From a bacterium (lineage in GTDB: Bacteria; Patescibacteriota; Minisyncoccia; Sungbacterales; GWA2-42-14), in NCBI GenBank assembly GCA_030649305.1, contig JAUSFV010000026.1, forward strand, positions 1 to 38,941: a stretch of 38,941 nt of DNA, read 5' to 3'. The position numbers were made by a program, and so were the translations under genes. Below, one piece after another: positions 14,723-22,765 of the stretch. The stretch's first letter is position 1. Every line of letters begins with the position of its first letter. The notes beneath the pieces are model-generated. The model saw only the letters and a program-made list of their open reading frames with translations, was not told the DNA's origin and made no database searches.

Positions 14723-15097
14723 ATGAATGCAGCTGTTTTTTTGAGTGGAGGTATCGGACTTGCAGTAGGAAGTTTTTTGAATGTTGTGATGTATCGCTAC
14801 GACCCCGCCTTTTCGGAAACGATGAGGCGGGCCGCCCCGACTTCGGTCGGGGCGAGCCTCGCCCGGAGAGGGCGGGGTCGTTTTAAATACGGCGGGCGTT
14901 CGTTCTGTTTCTCCTGTAAAAAAGAACTTTCGTGGTTTGAGTTGATTCCGCTGGTCAGCTTCATTATCCAGAAGCGGAAATGCAGAGGATGCGGAGCACT
15001 GATTTCGTGGCAATATCCAGCCGTTGAATTGGGGACTGCGACAGCATTTGCCCTTATCGCTTATCAGTATTTTGCCGGAACACTTTTGTTTCTGTGA
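14723..15097 (+). CDS. pilD: prepilin peptidase PilD, N-terminal half
   Basis: 124 residues. GGIGLAVGSFLNVVMYR is the A24 N-terminal motif, followed by a zinc-type pair of CxxC motifs (CFSC and CRGC) and LSWFELIPLVSFI and ISWQYPAVELGTA. In intact enzymes this cytoplasmic and first-helix region precedes the catalytic helices on one chain. Here it ends with TGA at 15097 and the catalytic part is a separate frame at 15241, separated by a family A repeat. A GC-rich palindrome at 14801-14879 is translated in frame between the YR and the first Cys pair. Either the two halves work as a two-chain enzyme or the gene is broken. Confidence 0.85.
   Translation: MNAAVFLSGGIGLAVGSFLNVVMYRYDPAFSETMRRAAPTSVGASLARRGRGRFKYGGRSFCFSCKKELSWFELIPLVSFIIQKRKCRGCGALISWQYPAVELGTATAFALIAYQYFAGTLLFL
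14801..14879. repeat. GC-rich palindromic insert inside the pilD N-terminal half
   Basis: Outer arms GACCCCGCC and GGCGGGGTC; inside is a second hairpin CCCCGACTTCGGTCGGGG. It is read in frame and adds about 26 residues (including RRAAPTSVGASLARRGRGR) at a point where related enzymes have only a few residues. Confidence 0.75.
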
Positions 15098-15106
15098 GTG
15101 AATATA

Positions 15107-15239
15107 AAATTTCTAATTGACCTAATTGACCTAATTTCTAATAAATTTCCAATGTCCGAATGCCTAATGTCGAAGAAGTTTTCGGGGCATTGAAGCTTGG
15201 GGTTTGATTAGATCAATTAGAAATTAGAAATTAGAAATT
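15107..15239. repeat. family A inverted repeat, copy 2, splitting pilD
   Basis: Left arm AAATTTCTAATTGACCTAAT and right arm ATTAGAAATTAGAAATTT, with a short GAAGAAGTTTTC/GGGGCATTGAAGCTTGGGG centre. It sits exactly between the two halves of the prepilin peptidase gene and carries stop codons. Confidence 0.88.
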
Positions 15240-15240
15240 T

Positions 15241-15747
15241 TTGTTCGCCTTCGATATTTTCGGTCTTCTCTACTACTTCGCCTTCGCATCACTCCTGATT
15301 GTCATTTTCGTCTACGATCTGAAACATAAACTCATTCCCGATTTCGCCACGTTCGGCATTCTTATTCTCGGCCTGGTTCGATTCGCCCCTATTTTCTACA
15401 AGCTACAAGCTACAAGCTACAAGCTCATTGCCGTTGATTTCCTTGCTACCTTTGTCGCCTTTGTCTTCTTCGGTTCCCTTTGGTACTTTTCCGGAGGCCG
15501 TGCTATGGGTTTCGGTGATGTAAAACTTGCTCCGGCACTCGTTTTGTTTCTCGGAGCGTCAAAAGGCGTTCTTGCAATGTTTCTATCTTTCTGGATCGGA
15601 GCGATTGTCGGAATTGTTTTGATGCTCGGAAAAAAAGCCGGTTGGAAATCGGAAATCCCATTTGGTCCGTTTCTTGCTTTGGGGGCGTTTGTCGCGCTAT
15701 TGTGGGGCGAGCAATTGATTGAGATTTATCTTAACCTGATGTCATAG
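15241..15747 (+). CDS. pilD: prepilin peptidase PilD, C-terminal catalytic half
   Basis: 168 residues starting at TTG (15241), the first codon after the repeat. Both catalytic aspartates of the A24 family are present: IVIFVYDLKHKLIPD and GRAMGFGDVKLAPAL (GxGD motif). Five or six hydrophobic helices. Between helices the sequence [12 protein letters not shown] is encoded by a CTACAAG repeat (15396-15426) read in frame. The frame differs from that of the N-terminal half. It should cleave prepilin leaders in the membrane if made. Confidence 0.87.
   Translation: MFAFDIFGLLYYFAFASLLIVIFVYDLKHKLIPDFATFGILILGLVRFAPIFYKLQATSYKLIAVDFLATFVAFVFFGSLWYFSGGRAMGFGDVKLAPALVLFLGASKGVLAMFLSFWIGAIVGIVLMLGKKAGWKSEIPFGPFLALGAFVALLWGEQLIEIYLNLMS
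15396..15426. repeat. CTACAAG tandem unit inside pilD
   Basis: Three and a half copies of CTACAAG, giving [10 protein letters not shown] in frame. The same unit occurs in ligA (21583-21619) and gatA (23722-23760). Confidence 0.8.
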
Positions 15748-15831
15748 TATCAATGCTAATATACAAATTCTACTAATGATGCGAATAACGGATTAGTATA
15801 ATTAGCATCATTCGTATATTGGTATCGATAC
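15747..15831. repeat. family C inverted repeat (after pilD)
   Basis: Left GTATCAATGCTAATATAC, right GTATATTGGTATCGATAC, with ACTAATGATGCGAAT facing ATTAGCATCATTCG. Very similar to 22218-22308. Confidence 0.88.
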
Positions 15832-15838
15832 ACATTTT

Positions 15839-16249
15839 ATGGAAACACATTCAAAATATTATTGGGTCATTGTCGGCGTAGCGGCCCTCGCGGTTCTTGG
15901 CACCATTTTTGTCTTGAGTGATTATCTTGCGAAGGACGCGGCAATTTCTCCCGATCAGGTTAAAAAGGCAGAAGAAAAAGCCCGCCTCCTCATTGATTTC
16001 GGCGACGGCAAAAAACGCGCGTTTCGCGGCGAGGTAACGGAGAATATGACCGTGTATGGCGCGCTGGTGGCTGTTCGGGAAGCCGCGGGGCTTTCGTTTT
16101 CTTTGAAGGGAGACGCGGTAGAGGAAATTGATGGCGTTAAGAACAATTCTCATGAATGGCACTATTACGTGAATGGAGAGCCGGTAAAGACATCTCCCCA
16201 ATTTGAAGAGGTAGATCCCGGAGATGAAATCACGTTTAAATTTGAATAA
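15839..16249 (+). CDS. membrane-anchored DUF4430 (transcobalamin-like) domain protein
   Basis: 136 residues: one N-terminal transmembrane helix (about 8-28), a linker with VKKAEEKARL, then a DUF4430-type beta-grasp domain. Diagnostic parts are VYGALVAVREAAGLSF, KNNSHEWHYYVNGEPV and VDPGDEITFKFE. Related domains bind cobalamin in animal proteins, but bacterial copies are generally extracellular domains of unknown ligand. It lies within the pilus cluster, between the peptidase and the pseudopilins, and is followed by a terminator, so it may be a surface accessory. Confidence 0.85.
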   Translation: METHSKYYWVIVGVAALAVLGTIFVLSDYLAKDAAISPDQVKKAEEKARLLIDFGDGKKRAFRGEVTENMTVYGALVAVREAAGLSFSLKGDAVEEIDGVKNNSHEWHYYVNGEPVKTSPQFEEVDPGDEITFKFE

Positions 16250-16269
16250 ATACGGGGTTTTTCTTGGGT

Positions 16270-16297
16270 CTCGCGTGTTCGCATGCGGGGCCTTTTT
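16270..16297 (+). terminator. rho-independent terminator with TTCG loop
   Basis: Stem CTCGCGTG/CATGCGGG with two G-T pairs closes a TTCG loop; GCCTTTTT follows. It ends the DUF4430 unit and separates it from the pseudopilin genes. Confidence 0.75.
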
Positions 16298-16377
16298 GGT
16301 TTATACTATAGATAGGGTATCGGGGAATAGATTTTTTTAGTTCGTTTTTATTGGTTAGTTCCCGCTTTTTTTGATAT

Positions 16378-16549
16378 ATGAAGCACGAAGCACGAAGCAC
16401 GAAATCCGAAACAAATTCTAAAAATAAAAAAAATATACTTCAAGCCGAAAGCGGCGTTTCAGGTTTTGGTATTTGGAATTTAGATATTGTTTCGAATTTC
16501 GGATTTAGAATTTCGAATTTCCATCGTAAATCCTTTGGATTTACGATGG
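16378..16549. repeat. family E inverted repeat, copy 1, translated as a prepilin leader
   Basis: Three GAAGCAC units, then arm 16400-16422 (starts CGAAATCCGAAAC) pairs with arm 16479-16501 (ends GTTTCGAATTTCG), 20 of 23 positions. It is followed by a separate perfect hairpin CCATCGTAAATCC/GGATTTACGATGG at 16521-16549 that spans the peptidase site codons. Confidence 0.85.
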
Positions 16550-17085
16550 TAGAAATTGTCATCATGCTCGGCATTATCACGATGGTATCACTCGTGGTTT
16601 TGGTTAATTTTCCCGCGGTGACGGAAACAATTTTTATCCAACGTTCCGGCCAGGAGATTACGGGGCTCTTGCGGCGAGCTCAAAGCATGTCGCTTGCGGT
16701 GCGTTCAGTAAAAGATCCTTCCACGGGTCTTATTCGTATTCCGCGCGGGGTGGGGGTTCGGTTTATACACGATACGGCAACCATGGTGCTCTTTGGCGAT
16801 TTAGACAACAATAATTTTTATGATGTGGGCACGGATGCGGTTATTGCGACATACGCGCTTGAGCGGAATTTGAAAACCGCGCTTGCAACGCCCACGCGCG
16901 ATCCTATTACCGAGCTGCATGTGGTGTTCGCGTCTCCCGATGCCTCCGTCAGTATTTTGGGGGAGACGCCGACGGATGACGTGGGACAGACGGAAGGCCG
17001 CGCTTCTATAAAAATTATTACGCCCGCTCTTTCGCTTGACCGCGTGGTGGAGGTTGCGATTACGGGGCAAATATCCGTCAAATAA
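16378..17085 (+). CDS. GspH/FimT-like pseudopilin with repeat-derived leader
   Basis: 235 residues. The cleavage site is SFG^FTMVEIVIMLGI with Glu at +5. The preceding 54 residues (starting MKHEARSTKSETN) are encoded by an inverted repeat, far longer than the usual 6-30 residue leader. No ATG, GTG or TTG lies in frame between 16378 and the cleavage site, so this start is the only ordinary one. The mature domain has RRAQSMSLAVRSV and GVGVRFIHDTATMVLFGD, as in GspH/FimT. It should be a minor component of the pilus tip complex. No ribosome site is visible. Confidence 0.82.
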   Translation: MKHEARSTKSETNSKNKKNILQAESGVSGFGIWNLDIVSNFGFRISNFHRKSFGFTMVEIVIMLGIITMVSLVVLVNFPAVTETIFIQRSGQEITGLLRRAQSMSLAVRSVKDPSTGLIRIPRGVGVRFIHDTATMVLFGDLDNNNFYDVGTDAVIATYALERNLKTALATPTRDPITELHVVFASPDASVSILGETPTDDVGQTEGRASIKIITPALSLDRVVEVAITGQISVK

Positions 17086-17089
17086 ACAT

Positions 17090-17260
17090 ATGAAGCACGA
17101 AGCACGAAGCACGAAATCCGAAACAAATTTTAAAAAAAATAAATTCCAAACCGGAAGCGGCGTTTTGAATTTTGGTATTTTGAATTTTGATATTGTTTCG
17201 AATTTCGGATTTAGAATTTCGAATTTTCAGAAGCGTAAAGCTTTGGGATTTACTCTTCTG
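17090..17260. repeat. family E inverted repeat, copy 2, translated as a prepilin leader
   Basis: It starts with the same 25 bases as copy 1 (ATGAAGCACGAAGC...) and shares GATATTGTTTCGAATTTCGG. It ends with hairpin CAGAAGCGTAAA/TTTACTCTTCTG (11 of 12) at 17228-17260 over the cleavage-site codons. The middles of the two copies differ. Confidence 0.85.
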
Positions 17261-17806
17261 GAGACCGTTGTCGCTCTTGCCATTCTTACCGCCGCGATTG
17301 TCGGTCCTATGTCTTTGGTTAGCCGCGGTATCGCAGGTGCCCGTACTTCTAAAAATAGAGTTATCGGGTCTTATTTAGCGCAGGAAGGTATGGAGGTTGT
17401 TCGCGGGATTAAAGAAAATAATGCTCTTGCCGGCAAGACCGCTAATGCGGGCGTATGCAATGATTCTGACCAGTGGGATTTCGGATTGTGTCCCGGGTCG
17501 GGGCCTCTGGCATGGCGCGCAAACATCTTGAACCTTACTCTTGAGCCGGGCGGAGACTCACCCGTTCTTTTGGATTATGATTCATCATCGGGCAATCCGG
17601 GTCTTTATAATTATCAATCTGGAAATCAAACTATCTTTACTCGGACGGTTGAGATTTTTGTTCCTTCCGGCCCGGAAGTTGACGCCGAATCGGGTTTTTC
17701 CATTCCCCCTGAAGATATACTTGATGTTGTTATCACGGTGTTTTGGCGCGAGGGGTTGAGCACGCGCGAAGTAGAGCTCGTAGAGCGGTTTTATAATTGG
17801 CAGTAG
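17090..17806 (+). CDS. GspI-like pseudopilin with repeat-derived leader
   Basis: 238 residues from the ATG at 17090, 5 bp after the previous stop. The cleavage site is ALG^FTLLETVVALAILTAAIV with Glu at +5, after a 53-residue leader coded by a second copy of the same repeat (MKHEARSTKSETNF...). The mature part has IGSYLAQEGMEVVRGIKEN, common in CPR pseudopilins, and a Cys pair. The final part (EVELVERFYNW) is a beta-rich end. It should join the minor pilin complex. An alternative start further upstream would overlap the preceding gene and is not favoured. Confidence 0.83.
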   Translation: MKHEARSTKSETNFKKNKFQTGSGVLNFGILNFDIVSNFGFRISNFQKRKALGFTLLETVVALAILTAAIVGPMSLVSRGIAGARTSKNRVIGSYLAQEGMEVVRGIKENNALAGKTANAGVCNDSDQWDFGLCPGSGPLAWRANILNLTLEPGGDSPVLLDYDSSSGNPGLYNYQSGNQTIFTRTVEIFVPSGPEVDAESGFSIPPEDILDVVITVFWREGLSTREVELVERFYNWQ

Positions 17807-17814
17807 GGGCGAAT

Positions 17815-17917
17815 TTCTAATTATTCTAATTTCTAATTGACCTAATAAAATCTCAATGTCTAAATTCAACCGTTTGGTCATTGATTAGAAATTAGGTTAA
17901 TTAGGAATTAGAAATTT
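17815..17917. repeat. family A inverted repeat, copy 3
   Basis: AATTTCTAATTATTCTAATT on the left, AATTAGGAATTAGAAATTT on the right; the centre contains CAATGTCTAAATTCAACCG. It fills the gap between two pseudopilin genes. Confidence 0.88.
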
Positions 17918-17921
17918 GAGA

Positions 17922-18512
17922 ATGAAACGTATGTGGAAAACAAAAGTAAATAAACATTGCATTGAAATGAGAATGAGCGGTTTTACTCTGATGGAAATGG
18001 TTGTCGCTCTCGGTATTTTTTCGGCTATTATGTTGATGTCCATCGGAGCCCTTGTTTCGGTCCAAAGTGCGCAGATTCGTTCAAGCGACGTGCAGGTTGT
18101 GCAGGATAATATTCGTTTCGCATTGGAATTGATGACCAAGGAAATCCGGCAAGGAAGCGAGTATGTGGGGGATCAGCTTGATTGTTCGTTGGGTTGTAGC
18201 GAGTTGCGATTTACGAAAGCGACATCGTCGGGTGACGCGCAAATCGGCTATTGTCTTGACGCGGGGGAGCTCGTCCGTTTTAACGTGACGGACGGCCAAT
18301 CGTGTTCCGCTGCGTCTGCCGCGGTTCTCACCGCAGAAGAGGTAGTTGTTGAGGGACTTTTGTTTTATATTCTCGGACAAGACCCCCTGCCTATTGACGG
18401 TCAGGCGCGAGTGACCATTTCGATGCGTGTGAAGGCGCAGAGTCCTTCGCAGAAAGTGGAGACCGTAATGGATTTACAAACGACGATTGTTCAAAGATTA
18501 CGGGAAGGATAA
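17922..18512 (+). CDS. GspJ-like pseudopilin
   Basis: 196 residues from the ATG at 17922. Leader of about 20 residues with KRMWKTKVNKHC, then SG^FTLMEMVVALGIFSAIM with Glu at +5. The mature part SVQSAQIRSSDVQVVQDNIR and FALELMTKEIRQGSEYVG is typical of GspJ/PilW-type minor pilins. Four Cys in the middle may form disulfides. Together with the two preceding genes and the following PilX-like gene it forms an H-I-J-K/X type set that usually primes assembly at the pilus tip. Confidence 0.85.
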   Translation: MKRMWKTKVNKHCIEMRMSGFTLMEMVVALGIFSAIMLMSIGALVSVQSAQIRSSDVQVVQDNIRFALELMTKEIRQGSEYVGDQLDCSLGCSELRFTKATSSGDAQIGYCLDAGELVRFNVTDGQSCSAASAAVLTAEEVVVEGLLFYILGQDPLPIDGQARVTISMRVKAQSPSQKVETVMDLQTTIVQRLREG

Positions 18513-18519
18513 TACGCGA

Positions 18520-18669
18520 AAATTTCTAATTACTAATTTCTCATTGGTCTAATAAAATCCCAATTTTTGAAATGACCAAAACGACAAACAGGTATTAGGT
18601 ATTGCATCATTATATTTTTGTCATTCGACATTGATTAGAAATTAGGTCAATTAGATATTAGAAATTTTG
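18520..18669. repeat. family A inverted repeat, copy 4
   Basis: AAATTTCTAATTACTAATTT on the left and AATTAGATATTAGAAATTTT on the right. The centre has CCCAATTTTTGAAATGACCA, shared with 10439-10552 and reversed in 24186-24317. Confidence 0.88.
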
Positions 18670-18672
18670 TCC

Positions 18673-19650
18673 ATGTCTTCCTTTATGAAAGACAGAAATT
18701 CTCAAAAAACAGGAATGATCTTGGTTATGGTGGTGCTTATCACTTCCGCAATTCTTGCGGTTGGTCTTGGTATTTTTTCAAGTGTTTTTAATCAATTGCG
18801 TTCGGCAAGCGAAACGAAATATTCATTTAACGCGTTTTATGCCGCGGATCATGGTATGGAACGGACGCTCTATTTGGACCGCATCGCGGGACCCCTCTGC
18901 GAGGGCGTTAACACCGGTCCCGAGGCCGACGTTAATTGTTATACGCTTGCGGATTTTGCTGTGGGTAATAACGCGTGTGTAACCGTGCGGGTGAGCAAAG
19001 ATATTAAATGCAATGAAACGGAGGAGGCCGGTTGGACCCGTGTCCGGTCCACGGGCCTGTATCAATGCAGTTCGGGAGAACTCGGCGTCAAGCGCGCGTT
19101 TTGCCTGAATTATCAGGCGGCGGCTGCGCAATCAGCTTCATTTCAGGAATCGGGCGGATTGGTACAGGGAGAAACGGAGGATTTTGATTCAAACATTTCG
19201 CAGGGGGCGCCTCAGCATGATTGGATGCCGGATACATTTGTCGCTGGCTATTCTGGTAGCCGCTATATGCTAGCCTCTCCTGAGAACAATACGAATCAAA
19301 ATACAGGATATGCCATCAATAGTCCGTATCTTACCTATAGCATAGATTTTTCCACCGTGGGCACCTATTATGTATGGATTAGGATGAATGGCCCAGATGG
19401 TGGGGGAGATTCTTTGCATGCGGGAATTGACGGCGTGGAAGATCCTGCTTCGGATCGGATAGCTGGCGCAATCGGGTCATGGGGTTGGACAAATAGCACT
19501 ATGGACGGCGTTCCGGCGACCATTAATATTCCTGTTCCTGGTATTTATGATTTATATCTTTGGATGCGGGAAGACGGGAATAGGATTGACCAGTGGCTTT
19601 TGACGACGGATAGCGGACTTGTATGTCCGGACGGTATTAATTGTTTATAG
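18673..19650 (+). CDS. PilX-like minor pilin with C-terminal carbohydrate-binding-like domain
   Basis: 325 residues from the ATG at 18673 (18685 also possible). The N-terminus KTGMILVMVVLITSAILAVG is a PilX/GspK-type helix without the usual G^F motif, followed by FNAFYAADHGMERTLYLDR. Residues of about 160-325 form a separate domain with TYSIDFSTVGTYYVWIRMNG and IPVPGIYDLYLWMREDGNRI, which resembles beta-sandwich carbohydrate-binding modules such as those at the ends of glycosyl hydrolases. This is inference from pattern. As a tip-exposed minor pilin with a sugar-binding-like end it is a candidate adhesin. ligA follows after 6 bp. Confidence 0.78.
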   Translation: MSSFMKDRNSQKTGMILVMVVLITSAILAVGLGIFSSVFNQLRSASETKYSFNAFYAADHGMERTLYLDRIAGPLCEGVNTGPEADVNCYTLADFAVGNNACVTVRVSKDIKCNETEEAGWTRVRSTGLYQCSSGELGVKRAFCLNYQAAAAQSASFQESGGLVQGETEDFDSNISQGAPQHDWMPDTFVAGYSGSRYMLASPENNTNQNTGYAINSPYLTYSIDFSTVGTYYVWIRMNGPDGGGDSLHAGIDGVEDPASDRIAGAIGSWGWTNSTMDGVPATINIPVPGIYDLYLWMREDGNRIDQWLLTTDSGLVCPDGINCL

Positions 19651-21834
<2,184 letters not shown>

Positions 21835-21837
21835 ACT

Positions 21838-21923
21838 CGCCACAAATACACGAATGAGCACGAATGACACCAATGAGAATCGTTATTCGTGACATTCGTG
21901 AAAATTTGTGTATTGGTGTCGGG
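21838..21923. repeat. intergenic inverted repeat between ligA and gatC
   Basis: CACAAATACACGAATGAG and CGAATGACACCAATGAG on the left; TTATTCGTGACATTCGTG and AATTTGTGTATTGGTGTC on the right. The arms are imperfect complements built on the word CACGAATGA. Confidence 0.85.
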
Positions 21924-21926
21924 CTT

Positions 21927-22217
21927 ATGATTACAAAAAAAGACGTTCATCATATTGCGGAGCTCGCGCGAATTTCGTTGACCTCCGCTGAGGAAGAAAA
22001 ATACGAAAAAGAACTTTCGTTAACTTTGCATTTCGTGGATAAACTCGCGGAAGTGAATACGGATGAAACAGCACCCCTTACGGGCGGAACGGATTTGGTA
22101 AACATTACGCGAGATGATAATGAAGAAAAGCAGGAAGCGGAGGATACGGCTGAGCTTCTAAAAGCGGCGCCCGAGCATGAGCGGGGATATATAAAAGTTA
22201 AAAAAGTTTTTGAGTAG
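21927..22217 (+). CDS. gatC: Asp/Glu-tRNA amidotransferase subunit GatC
   Basis: 96 residues from the ATG at 21927; a longer frame reads through the repeat and is not used. MITKKDVHHIAELARISLTS and the LTLHFVDKLAEVNTDETAPL helix are typical of GatC, the small subunit that wraps GatA and GatB. It helps convert Glu-tRNA(Gln) or Asp-tRNA(Asn) to the amide form. gatA follows, but a minus-strand gene lies between them; gatB is not in this window. Confidence 0.93.
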   Translation: MITKKDVHHIAELARISLTSAEEEKYEKELSLTLHFVDKLAEVNTDETAPLTGGTDLVNITRDDNEEKQEAEDTAELLKAAPEHERGYIKVKKVFE

Positions 22218-22308
22218 GTAGCGATGCTAATATACGAATTCATACTAATGATGCAAATGACAAATCGGATTAGTATAATTAGTACCATTCGTATATTGGT
22301 ATCGATAC
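22218..22308. repeat. family C inverted repeat (after gatC)
   Basis: GTAGCGATGCTAATATACGA on the left and TCGTATATTGGTATCGATAC on the right, near-identical to 15747-15831, with ACTAATGATGC facing TTAGTACCATT. Confidence 0.88.
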
Positions 22309-22324
22309 TTGCGTAGCGAGAAAT

Positions 22325-22349
22325 AAAAAACTCGGGCGGAGTTCCCGAG
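22325..22349 (-). terminator. terminator of the minus-strand orphan gene
   Basis: Minus strand CTCGGG, 7-nt loop, CCCGAG, then TTTTTTATTT. It lies 20 bp after the stop of the gene ending at 22370. Confidence 0.8.
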
Positions 22350-22369
22350 CTGATATGGATGAAAATGTG

Positions 22370-22693
22370 TTACGCCCTCTTCGTTTTGGAGGGACCGCGC
22401 CAGGGGAGGACGGTACGGTATAATTTTGTTTTTTCTGGAACAAAATCAAGAAAACAGACACAGATGATAAAGTGACTATCCGGCGATTTTATTTCATAAT
22501 AACCTTCTTTTCGCCAGGATTTTTGGGGGCCTCGACGTCTTGTCGACCAGCGAACTCGGTATGGTCCGTCAGGAATCATGTCGGAAAATCTGAGTACGTT
22601 TGCGTCAAAAATCGTTGATCGACTACCGCTACCGGTTTCCAATCTTCCTTCATACGTAGGTCGGATTCGTTTGGTTACCTCTATGGTTTTCAA
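22370..22693 (-). CDS. orphan protein between gatC and gatA, opposite strand
   Basis: 107 residues from a TTG start at 22693 (M then KTIEVTKRIRPTYEGRLE), chosen because an AGGAGG site lies 7 bp before it. The protein is basic and soluble, with YRVRWSTRRRGPQKSWRKEG in the middle and no recognised family. That it is a real gene is supported by a ribosome site, a promoter at 22737-22765 and a terminator at 22325-22349 on the same strand. Its promoter overlaps the start of gatA. Function unknown. A longer frame to the ATG at 22717 is less likely. Confidence 0.65.
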   Translation of the reverse strand: MKTIEVTKRIRPTYEGRLETGSGSRSTIFDANVLRFSDMIPDGPYRVRWSTRRRGPQKSWRKEGYYEIKSPDSHFIICVCFLDFVPEKTKLYRTVLPWRGPSKTKRA

Positions 22694-22736
22694 TGTTCTT
22701 CCTCCTTTTTCAAGCATTTTTCAGTATTGTGTAATT

Positions 22737-22765
22737 AATTTATCATATTTATTAAAATGAGTCAA
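22737..22765 (-). promoter_or_regulatory. promoter of the orphan gene, overlapping the gatA start
   Basis: Minus strand TTGACT (22760-22765), 17 bp, TAAATT (22737-22742). The -35 box lies within the first codons of gatA (ATG at 22757), so transcription of one may hinder the other. Confidence 0.55.

Noticed and set aside
21864-21926. Extended GatC start
   Set aside because: The extra 21 residues are translated repeat; GatC proteins begin at the MITKKDV position.
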